DNA of 15,388 bases from UBA1756 sp045627805 (GTDB lineage: Bacteria; Bacteroidota; Bacteroidia; Bacteroidales; WCHB1-69), in NCBI GenBank assembly GCA_045627805.1, contig JAZQOJ010000074.1:1-15388 (forward strand), read 5' to 3'. The notes under the pieces were generated by a model. It was not told the DNA's origin and did no database searches. It saw nothing but the letters and a program-made list of their open reading frames with translations. Shown piece after piece: positions 1 to 6,528 of this stretch. The first letter of the stretch is position 1. Every line of letters starts with the position of its first letter. The translations under genes were made by a program, and so were the position numbers.

Positions 1-3000
1 CCAACGATGGCTATGTGGCGCACGTCAGCGCCAACGGAACCCAGCTGCTCCAAGCAACCTACCTCGGTAAAAGCGGCTACGACCAGGCCTATCTCGTGAA
101 AAACGACCGGTTCGACAATCCACACCTTTTCGGACAGACAGACGCGACGGGAATGGCCTGGATTGCAAATGCCGACTGGTATGTGCCCAACGGAGGTCAG
201 TTTCTCACCAAGCTCACCCCCACCCTGGACTCGGTCATCTGGTCAACTGCGTTCGGCACTGGCCACGGCGGACTTGACATTTCGCCCACCGCACTTCTCG
301 TTGACCTCTGCAACAACATCTATATGTCGGGCTGGGGAAGTCCCACCACCAATGGTGGCCTGGGCGGAACGGCTGGCCTTCCCATCACCGCCGACGCATT
401 CCAGTCAACCACCGACAACAACGACTACTACTTCATTTGCATCAGCGACGACGCCTCGCAACTGGTTTACGCCACCTATTTTGGCAGTCCGCTCGCCCGA
501 GAGCACGTTGACGGCGGCACCAGCCGTTTCGACAACAAAGGCAGGATTTACCAGGCAGTGTGTGCCGGCTGCGGCGGATACGACGATTTCCCGACCACAC
601 AAGGGGCCTGGTCGGAACAGAACAACAGCACCAACTGCAACATCGGTGTCATCAAGTTCGACTTCAACCTGCCCGCAGTTGTCGCGGAATTCAACATCCC
701 CAACACCGTTTGCGCCCCGGTGCAACTGGCCTGCAACAACACATCGCAGCGTATCAGCGACTCCACCTCCTTCTTCTGGGATTTCGGCGACGGCACCACG
801 TCAACCCTGGAGAATCCCGTTCACACGTTCACTCAGTCAGGAACTTACACCATCACGTTAGTGGCCCAGGATGTGGGCAGCTGCAATTTCGCCGACACCA
901 CAACGCACGACATCACCGTGCTCTCGAATTCAAACACCACCCTTACCGATGCCGGCACCTGCCTTGGCGACTTCGTGCAAATCGGAATCGCGCCATCCGG
1001 AAACGCCAACGTGACTTACGAATGGACGCCCCAGACTGACCTGAGCAACCCATTCATTTCCAATCCGATAGCCAATCCGTCAACCTCAACCACCTACCAG
1101 CTTTTCGTTTCCGACGGCGTATGTATGGACACCATCACGCAACACGTCATTGTGGAACAACTCACTGCCGATGCCGGGGCCGACCAAACCATCTGCCTGG
1201 GCCACTCCGCCACGCTGACCGCCTCCTCCGAAGGCATTGGAACCGCCTACTTCTGGTCGGACAACGCGCAGTTCAGTCACATCCTCAACAACGACATTCA
1301 CTCTCCCGAAGTCACCGTGACACCTACCGTCAACACGACCTACTTTTTGCGTATTGAGAGCAGTTATTGCGAAAGCATTGACAGCGTGACGGTTACGATT
1401 TCCAACTTCGGGCTTAACGCTCCCGACCATTTCACCGTTTGCTATGGCGACAGCGTTCATCTGACTATAACTCCCGATGAAACTGGCACTTACACCTATC
1501 AATGGGCACCCGTTTCGGAAATCCTGTCAGGCGAGAACAGCGATTCGCCTTGCGTTGCGCCCACCGAAGATGCGTCGTACGCTGTAACGGTCACCAACGA
1601 GCACGGCTGTATGGCCACCGCCGACATTGCCGTCCACATCAAACGGTACAACACGCACGCCGAAATCGACAACGTGCAGTGCTTCAATGGCCACGACGGA
1701 CGAATTTCGCTCAATGTGACGGGAGGCGATGCGCCTTACTATTATGAGTGGTCGAATGGTGCCAACACGCCCGACCTCACCCAAATCGGAGCGGGAAATT
1801 ACACTGTTTTCATCACCGACAACACGGGCTGCAAAGGTGTTGACACATTCGCCATCACGCAGCCAGATTCCATTGACATTCAATTAATTAACTCACACAA
1901 TTCATTTTGTGGGGAGCCGTGCAACGGTGCGCTCACAGTAGGGATTGTGGGCGGAACGGCCCCCTACACCTACACTTGGCTGCACGGCGACAGTTCGCTC
2001 TCTATCAGCGGATTATGCGCGGGATTCTACACCATTTTGGTTGAAGACGCACATCATTGCGCTGCAAACGGGACCTTCCCAGTTGACGACACTTCCCATT
2101 TCGATTTCAATTATCAACTCAGCCCCATCAGTTGCGCTGGAGCGTGCGATGGCGCCATCTACCTCGAAACCGGCTTCGGAGGATTCAATTATCAGACTGA
2201 TTGGCAACACGATGCGGCACTGCACGCCGACAGCGCCGTACAACTTTGTGCGGGAAACTACCACGCGCACCTGTCGGTTGAAAACGGTTGCGATTACCAC
2301 CTTTACATTCCCGTTGAAAACACGGCCGAGCTGCGCTTCCTGCACGTTTACGCGCAACCGCCGCTTTGCCACGGAGAAAACAATGCCGCCCTGCACATTT
2401 CAGTGGACGGAGGCGTTGCGCCCTACACCTATTTCCTCAACAATGAAAATTCCGATAACGACATAAGCAACTTGGAACCAGGAACATACAGCATCACCGT
2501 AACCGATGCGCACGGTTGCAGAATCGACACTACCGTCACCATAATGGAAACTCCGCAGCTGGTTCTGGGTGAAAGCCATTTTTCACCGCCCTGTTCCGAA
2601 ATCTGCATCGGCAACATCACCGCCCTACCGGAAGGCGGCACCCTCCCCTATCATTATGTATGGGACAATGGAGCAACGACACCCATTTTGGGAAATTTGT
2701 GCGCTGGCGATTACAACCTGATAATCACCGACTTGCACAACTGCTCTGCCACTTTGAGCATCACGCTTACCGACTCAACGCTCTTCACCGACAGCATTGA
2801 AGCGTGGAGTGACCTCGACACGGTGTATGCGGGCGAGCCAGTATCGCTTCACGTCACCGACTTGGGCCCCGATTTCCACTATCAATGGAGCCCGGCCAAC
2901 GCAATCGACAAACCGAACGCCACTACGACAACCGCCACGCCAACTTCCTCAACCACTTTTGTAATAACGGTTTATGATGAATACGGCTGCTCCAAAACCG

Positions 3001-3314
3001 ACACCATCGACATCAAGGTTTTAGACGTGATTTGCGAAGAGCCCTACGTTTTCGTTCCCAATGCCTTCACCCCCAATGGTGACGGGAAAAACGACGTGCT
3101 TTATGTGCGAGGCGAAGTCATCAAGGAAGTGGTGTTTGAGCTTTTCGACCGCTGGGGGGAACTTATTTTCAGCACAACCGACCTTGAAAAGGGCTGGGAC
3201 GGAACTTTCCGCGGAAAACCCTGCGAGCCAGGCGTTTACGACTATTATATGCAAGTTGTTTGCCTCGGACAGAAGAAATATTTCAAGAAAGGGAACGTCA
3301 CCCTCATCCGTTAG
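1..3314 (+). CDS. T9SS-exported multidomain surface protein (PKD, SprB-like repeats, CHU_C sorting domain), 5' end outside window
   Basis: The frame is open from base 3 with no start in the window, so the N-terminus and signal peptide lie upstream; 1103 residues are visible. Numbered from base 3: residues 1-225 resemble SBBP-type propeller repeats (motif DGYVAHVSANGTQLL). A PKD domain spans about 226-309 with WDFGDG at 259-264. Ig-like segments (xxADAGADQTIC type) run to about 550. Five SprB-like modules follow at about 553-624, 625-699, 700-777, 778-851 and 852-926, then another Ig-like stretch, and a CHU_C/gliding-motility-type C-terminal domain at 1014-1103 (VFVPNAFTPNGDGKND, FDRWGE, GWDG, GVYDYY). 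That last domain is the known type B sorting signal, which directs export through the T9SS and surface attachment or release. A role as adhesin or surface-layer component is inference. No T9SS core gene is nearby. Confidence 0.93.
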   Translation, partial: NDGYVAHVSANGTQLLQATYLGKSGYDQAYLVKNDRFDNPHLFGQTDATGMAWIANADWYVPNGGQFLTKLTPTLDSVIWSTAFGTGHGGLDISPTALLVDLCNNIYMSGWGSPTTNGGLGGTAGLPITADAFQSTTDNNDYYFICISDDASQLVYATYFGSPLAREHVDGGTSRFDNKGRIYQAVCAGCGGYDDFPTTQGAWSEQNNSTNCNIGVIKFDFNLPAVVAEFNIPNTVCAPVQLACNNTSQRISDSTSFFWDFGDGTTSTLENPVHTFTQSGTYTITLVAQDVGSCNFADTTTHDITVLSNSNTTLTDAGTCLGDFVQIGIAPSGNANVTYEWTPQTDLSNPFISNPIANPSTSTTYQLFVSDGVCMDTITQHVIVEQLTADAGADQTICLGHSATLTASSEGIGTAYFWSDNAQFSHILNNDIHSPEVTVTPTVNTTYFLRIESSYCESIDSVTVTISNFGLNAPDHFTVCYGDSVHLTITPDETGTYTYQWAPVSEILSGENSDSPCVAPTEDASYAVTVTNEHGCMATADIAVHIKRYNTHAEIDNVQCFNGHDGRISLNVTGGDAPYYYEWSNGANTPDLTQIGAGNYTVFITDNTGCKGVDTFAITQPDSIDIQLINSHNSFCGEPCNGALTVGIVGGTAPYTYTWLHGDSSLSISGLCAGFYTILVEDAHHCAANGTFPVDDTSHFDFNYQLSPISCAGACDGAIYLETGFGGFNYQTDWQHDAALHADSAVQLCAGNYHAHLSVENGCDYHLYIPVENTAELRFLHVYAQPPLCHGENNAALHISVDGGVAPYTYFLNNENSDNDISNLEPGTYSITVTDAHGCRIDTTVTIMETPQLVLGESHFSPPCSEICIGNITALPEGGTLPYHYVWDNGATTPILGNLCAGDYNLIITDLHNCSATLSITLTDSTLFTDSIEAWSDLDTVYAGEPVSLHVTDLGPDFHYQWSPANAIDKPNATTTTATPTSSTTFVITVYDEYGCSKTDTIDIKVLDVICEEPYVFVPNAFTPNGDGKNDVLYVRGEVIKEVVFELFDRWGELIFSTTDLEKGWDGTFRGKPCEPGVYDYYMQVVCLGQKKYFKKGNVTLIR

Positions 3315-3371
3315 GTTGATATGTTTTGGGCGCTTCTCTCATTCATTCCCAATATCAGTGATTCGCGGGCA

Positions 3372-3410
3372 TTTCTTACGACATTGTTAAAAGGAGAATG
3401 TCGTAAGAAA
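3372..3410. repeat. Perfect 14-bp inverted repeat (hairpin)
   Basis: The arms TTTCTTACGACATT (3372-3385) and AATGTCGTAAGAAA (3397-3410) are exact reverse complements around an 11-nt loop. The hairpin lies 57 bp after the surface-protein stop and 2 bp from the TAA that ends the minus-strand coding fragment of repeat copy 1. No T-run follows in either direction, so a rho-independent terminator is possible but not typical. It could instead be a protein-binding palindrome or a mobile-element end. Confidence 0.75.
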
Positions 3411-3437
3411 CGTTTATACGACAGATTTACATTTCAC

Positions 3438-3575
3438 TTTGCCGGGCTTGCAGTCTTCGGTAATGCGTTTCAGCAACTCGCCGAAGTCGCCACTTTCGGT
3501 GCGGAGCCGGTTGAGGGTGGCGCGGTTGATTTCGGTGTTGGCGTTGGCGAGGGAGAGAGGCGGGATTGCGGGGAA
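3438..3575 (-). repeat. 138-bp repeat, copy 1 (coding-like gene fragment)
   Basis: This copy matches 4905-5042 over 138 bp with 7 mismatches and no gaps. Read on the minus strand, both copies encode the same 45-odd residue segment, including LANANTEINRAT and NRLRTESGDF. The differences are four silent changes and three substitutions, which suggests descent from a protein-coding 3' end. Copy 1 continues for a few codons (ending KCKSVV) to a TAA at 3413-3415. A stop lies just upstream of the fragment and no start codon serves it, so it is not a gene as it stands. I do not recognise the parent family. It sits 94 bp downstream of the DUF1016 gene, on the same strand. Confidence 0.85.
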
Positions 3576-3668
3576 ACTCTATGTTAATGGCGTTTATACA
3601 GTTTCTGATGTTTGGAATATGATATCCAGGAAAGTGGGTTTGGATACAATACTTAAAGTTTATTTCTT

Positions 3669-4793
3669 CTACTCTTCTTCTGACAATAATTGCTGCAATT
3701 GTTCTTCGGAAGGAAGAAGTTTGCGTATTTCTTCTTTCGTTTTGTAGGTTGCCACTCCCATCGGATTTTCGTAGCCCTGAATAAGGAATTCCACAAATGC
3801 CTTGTTCGCACTTTTACAGAGAACGATGCCGATACTTGGATTTTCAAAAGGCTTCTTCACTTCGCTGTCTAAGATTCTCAGGTATGCACTTAACTGACCG
3901 AGGTATGCGGGCTTGAAATCACCGAACTTCAGCTCGACACAGACAAGCGAGGCGAGTTCCCGGTTATAAAACAACAAATCAGGGAATTGCTCAATACCAA
4001 ATTTTTCCAGATGATACTGGTTGCCGACAAAAGTGAAATCGGTGCCGAAGGTCATAATGAAATCCTTGACGTGCTGTACGATTCGCTGTTCCACAATGCG
4101 TTCATCAACATCCTCCTTGCTGTGGGCATCAAGTTCCTCCATATTGACAAAGTCCAAAAGATAATTGTCTTTGAACATCTCGATGGCTTTCAGAGCAGAG
4201 ACTTTGTCGGGGATAGTTTGATTGAAGTTGTTGGGCATCAATGTTTGATGATGAAACAGGTCGGCTTTGAGTTCTTCAATCAGGCGGTCTTTGCTCCATT
4301 GATTCTCTGCGGCTTTGCGAATGTAAAAAATGCGTTCATCTAAAGTATTGGTTTTGGCCAGTATTTCGCTATGATGGGTGAAACTGAGGGACAAGAATTC
4401 ACCCCAATCCAATTCGCCCACTACCAGTGGACGAATTATAAGACATTGAATATCAACTACATCATCATTATTTAATAAATCGCCCCCCGGCAGTGGGCGA
4501 TTTACAGCAGCAGACCATTCTTCATAGAATGTACGCATACGTTTTATAGCAGAAGCCGAAAATCCCCTCAGTCCCGGCAACTCTTTCTGCAACTGTTGAC
4601 TGATATAGTTGATGGCGCCAGTTCCCCAAGCGCCTTTGCGAGTCCGTTCCGAAACATAGTGTCCGATGCCGTAGTACAGCGACAGCAGTTCCCGATTGGC
4701 CTCTCGTGCCACAGTATGCTGGCTTTTAAGTATGGCTGTCTTGATGGCTTGCACATCTTTCTTCAATGTCGAAATCTCTTTATTCTCTTCCAT
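3669..4793 (-). CDS. DUF1016 family PD-(D/E)XK nuclease domain protein (YhcG-like)
   Basis: The product has 374 residues, a usual length for this family. The N-terminal DUF1016_N helical region (about 10-95) contains LLSLYYGIGHYVSER and FSASAIKRMRTFYEEW. The middle carries the family signature SFTHHSEIL (137-145) and ERIFYIRKAAENQWS. The C-terminal nuclease core shows D272 (FPDLLFYN), E287 and K289 (VCVELKF) and a downstream Q300/Y304, the expected PD-(D/E)XK layout. Family members are predicted DNA endonucleases and are often found in defence or mobile contexts; the cellular role here is unknown. Residues 97-130 form an unusual linker in which two copies of a 27-bp palindrome are translated in frame (RPLPGGDL and RPLVVGEL). 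The ATG at 4793 has no Shine-Dalgarno sequence but lies about 25 bp after a -7 box. Base composition is AT-richer than in the flanking housekeeping genes, which fits horizontal acquisition. Confidence 0.92.
   Translation of the reverse strand: MEENKEISTLKKDVQAIKTAILKSQHTVAREANRELLSLYYGIGHYVSERTRKGAWGTGAINYISQQLQKELPGLRGFSASAIKRMRTFYEEWSAAVNRPLPGGDLLNNDDVVDIQCLIIRPLVVGELDWGEFLSLSFTHHSEILAKTNTLDERIFYIRKAAENQWSKDRLIEELKADLFHHQTLMPNNFNQTIPDKVSALKAIEMFKDNYLLDFVNMEELDAHSKEDVDERIVEQRIVQHVKDFIMTFGTDFTFVGNQYHLEKFGIEQFPDLLFYNRELASLVCVELKFGDFKPAYLGQLSAYLRILDSEVKKPFENPSIGIVLCKSANKAFVEFLIQGYENPMGVATYKTKEEIRKLLPSEEQLQQLLSEEE
4411..4437 (-). repeat. 27-bp palindromic element, copy 1, inside the DUF1016 gene
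   Basis: The arms AATTCGCCCAC (4411-4421) and GTGGACGAATT (4427-4437) flank the 5-nt loop TACCA. They are complementary except for one position that would be a G-U pair in the minus-strand RNA. On the minus strand the element is translated in frame as part of IRPLVVGEL. It matches the element at 4477-4503 at 20 of 27 positions when both are read on the minus strand. Confidence 0.75.
4477..4503 (-). repeat. 27-bp palindromic element, copy 2, inside the DUF1016 gene
   Basis: The arms AAATCGCCC (4477-4485) and GGGCGATTT (4495-4503) are exact reverse complements with a 9-nt loop. The element is translated on the minus strand as part of NRPLPGGDL. It lies 66 bp (22 codons) from copy 1 and in the same phase relative to the reading frame. 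Confidence 0.75.
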
Positions 4794-4817
4794 GGTTCGT
4801 TAATTTGAAATGAAGTG

Positions 4818-4825
4818 CAAAGGTA
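4818..4825 (-). promoter_or_regulatory. Bacteroidota -7 box for the DUF1016 gene
   Basis: The minus strand reads TACCTTTG, matching the TAnnTTTG consensus, 24 bp upstream of the ATG. Transcription would start about 17 bases before the coding sequence. No good TTTG/TTG -33 element is found at the usual 19-21 bp spacing, so the call rests on the -7 box and its position. Confidence 0.5.
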
Positions 4826-4833
4826 CTATTTTT

Positions 4834-5042
4834 TCACCTTATCTCCTTGCTCTCCACAAACATTTCCATCTCCTCCGGAGTTTTAACCTCATCGCATTGT
4901 CCCCTTTGCCGGGTTTACAGTCTTCGGAGATGCGTTTCAGCAACTCGCAGAAGTCGCCACTTTCGGTGCGGAGCCGGTTGACAGTGGCGCGGTTGATTTC
5001 GGTGTTGGCGTTGGCGAGGGAGAGAGGCGGGATTGCGGGGAA
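4834..5042 (-). pseudogene. Fragment of an unknown gene, containing 138-bp repeat copy 2 (4905-5042)
   Basis: Bases 4905-5042 are the second copy of the repeat at 3438-3575, about 95% identical. Read on the minus strand it encodes the same segment (LANANTEINRATVNRLRTES). Beyond the repeat the reading moves to another frame, which carries a plausible protein tail (CDEVKTPEEMEMFVESKEIR) ending at TGA 4834-4836. Joining the two would require one frameshift near 4890-4905. No start codon is present. The fragment begins 6 bp downstream of the DUF4143 remnant's stop and ends 41 bp upstream of the DUF1016 start. The parent family is not recognised. Confidence 0.6.
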
Positions 5043-5047
5043 TAAAG

Positions 5048-5673
5048 TTAACTGACTACTTTCTCGTTTTTCAAAAATTGGAACAATCCCATAAATACAA
5101 TCCCTTCGTCATTTACGTATGTGGCAATGTCATCTCCAACAATGACTATTTTTTTAAACGAATCGTCAATCTTTCTTAAAGGGACCAGCTCTTGGCTCAT
5201 TTTTTCTTCGTCTGGCAATGAAAAGGCCGACTGTATGTAATATTTGTTCATCCCATTGGTAGCTATAAATCAACCTCGTGGAGAACATATTCCGATTTTC
5301 CGTTGTGATAAACACGTGTTTCAACCACACCAACATCAACAAGATAGCCACGAATACGGAGTTCGTTGTAGATTACGTTTTCCATAATGTGCGTGATTTC
5401 TTGCTGACGGAAATTCAACTTTGCATTACGGAGCCCAACATCAACGGCATAATATTTCTTGATAGATTCATAATATTTGTGTCCTTTTATATTGTAGCGT
5501 TTTGCTCCCTCAAAGAGAAACGAATCTTCAAGATAGGTAATATAATTTGCGATGGTATCGTTTGAAAGTTTTACTTTCTGAACGGATTCAAGTATATGTT
5601 GAATGCGGAGAGGATTGGTAAGTGAACCTACCGAAGAGCACAATGAATCGGTCAAAGCTTCAAGCGATTCCAC
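5048..5673 (-). pseudogene. Truncated, frameshifted DUF4143-type ATP-binding protein (C-terminal part)
   Basis: Two adjacent minus-strand frames (5263-5673 and 5048-5251) together give the C-terminal half of the AAA ATPase/DUF4143 family common in Bacteroidota. The first carries SVGSLTNPLRIQHIL, NYITYLEDSFLFEGAKRYNIK, KYYAVDVGLRNAKLNFRQQ and HIMENVIYNELRIRGY. The second carries MNKYYIQSAFSLPDEEK and IDDSFKKIVIVGDDI. They join as EVDFIATNGMNKYYI if one T is added to the T-run opposite 5267-5269, so a single-base deletion broke the frame. The N-terminal ATPase half (about 200 residues, Walker A and B) is absent: an in-frame TGA sits directly before the GTG at 5673. The usual length is about 400 residues; about 205 remain. 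I consider it non-functional. Confidence 0.88.
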
Positions 5674-5686
5674 TCAAAATTTTCTG

Positions 5687-5694
5687 CAAATTTA
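5687..5694 (-). promoter_or_regulatory. -7-like box upstream of the DUF4143 remnant
   Basis: The minus strand reads TAAATTTG, 13 bp upstream of the GTG that opens the remnant. A TTTG at 5711-5714 is only 16 bp further upstream, closer than the usual 19-21 bp. The area is AT-rich, so a chance match is quite possible. Confidence 0.25.
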
Positions 5695-5940
5695 CATAAA
5701 ATTTCAACTACAAAGTCCATCTTCCTCAAAAAAAATCAGAATTATCCCTTTTAGTCTTGTTGATTTGTACGCTGAAAATTTTAGAATCTTCCGATAATGG
5801 GAATTATCCGCACTGCGGAATTACCGCTCAACACATCGCAAATCCCGAACTGTCAGTTCACAGCAATTCCTCTTTCTTTTTTTCTTGAGAAAAAGAAAGC
5901 GGCTTATTTAAAAGAAAATTATTTTGTCTCGCAGCGAGAA

Positions 5941-6155
5941 CAACCTCGGAGAGGTTGGATTCCTATAACCCCAGATAAGCGCAGCGCAATCTGGGGAAGG
6001 GAGCAGAACTTTGGGAAAAGGCACCTCGGAGAGGTGCGACACCGTTTAGTCGCATCTCTCCGAGATGCCGGGTGTTGGCACACGCTCGCTCACCCCACAT
6101 CGCGGACTTCGTCCTTATGTGGGGTTATAGATGTCACATCCTTCCCGGATGTGAC
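5941..6155. repeat. Composite inverted array of six hairpins (REP-like)
   Basis: In order: CAACCTC/GAGGTTG (5941-5957, loop GGA); CCCCAGAT/ATCTGGGG (5969-5996, loop 12 nt); GCACCTC/GAGGTGC (6021-6037, loop GGA); GCATCTC/GAGATGC (6052-6068, loop TCC); CCCCACAT/ATGTGGGG (6093-6124, loop 16 nt); GTCACATCC/GGATGTGAC (6133-6155, loop TTCCC). CTATAACCCCA (5963-5973) returns as its exact reverse complement at 6120-6130. The whole is therefore two similar units facing each other about an axis near 6045. The arrangement resembles the dispersed palindromic units (REP/BIME-like) of other bacteria; membership of a known class is inference. Confidence 0.75.
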
Positions 6156-6270
6156 TGCGACGCAACAACTTCATTGTGGAAAACAATGATTGAGCGCCCG
6201 GAACACATTTTTCAGGAAACCTACCGCGTAGCTGTACGGCAGTTTTCCTCAGACAGCAAGGAAAAGAAAA

Positions 6271-6310
6271 ATTTCCTGATCATTTCCTCGAAATTTCCTG
6301 CGCATTTCCT
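6271..6310 (+). repeat. Four ATTTCCT words with an 11-bp period
   Basis: ATTTCCT occurs at 6271, 6282, 6293 and 6304, each followed by a different 4-nt spacer. One word per helical turn is the spacing expected of phased protein-binding sites, but no protein is known to bind it and it may be a decayed tandem repeat. Confidence 0.6.
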
Positions 6311-6528
6311 CTATCACGCCGAAGGCGGAACTTATCCATTCCACTGTTCAGACGGAATCCAAAACCTCATTCGTCAGTTCTCATCGTTCTCGTTTCTCAA
6401 CAATTAAGCCAATTAACCGTTTAACCGACGTTAACCGTTTCCACGTCTCATAATTTCCATTATGCGAACATCTCGCTCCCATCATTGTGGCATTTACAAG
6501 ATGAAAGGGGATAATTCCGAAAATAAAA

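Larger units (their letters stand above)
3315..3668. other. Gene-free stretch with a perfect inverted repeat and a gene-fragment repeat
   Basis: This stretch lies between the surface-protein stop and the 3' end of the DUF1016 nuclease gene. I see no complete gene. It holds a perfect 14-bp inverted repeat (3372-3410) and repeat copy 1 (3438-3575). The word CGTTTATAC occurs at 3411-3419 and again at 3591-3599, on either side of that repeat copy. Short open frames here are interrupted and lack family features. Confidence 0.6.
5674..6528. other. 855-bp gene-free region rich in palindromes
   Basis: I found no gene with family features here. From left to right it holds: an AT-rich stretch (5674-5860); a 10-bp hairpin of CTTTCTTTTT with AAAAAGAAAG (5872-5899); a cluster of six hairpins (5941-6155); four ATTTCCT words at exact 11-bp spacing (6271-6310); three TTAACCG words (6413-6437); and a small hairpin CATAAT/ATTATG (6449-6464) beyond the antiporter's stop. 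The open frames crossing the area translate hairpin sequence and look like shadows. Confidence 0.65.

Noticed and set aside
163..861. 232-codon second frame inside the surface-protein gene
   Set aside because: It is Ser/Thr/Pro/Arg-rich and out of frame with a clear multidomain protein.
3439..3747. Plus-strand frame across repeat copy 1 (and its equivalent at 4810-5055)
   Set aside because: Differences between the two repeat copies fit minus-strand coding better. The plus-strand reading changes V to E, P to Q and R to T.
3669..5673. A complete restriction-modification or defence island
   Set aside because: Only one intact gene (DUF1016) is present. There is no methylase, specificity subunit or other defence partner, and the neighbouring ATPase is broken.
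5941..6310. Possible CRISPR array
   Set aside because: The repeats are palindromes with unequal sequences and spacing, and the ATTTCCT words are only 7 bp. No array of 25-40 bp repeats with regular spacers and no cas gene is present.
5797..6407. Two overlapping plus-strand frames of 130 and 111 codons in the hairpin region
   Set aside because: They translate through palindromic repeats (for example PRRGWIPITPDKRSAIWG) and have no family resemblance; the DNA is better explained as repeats.
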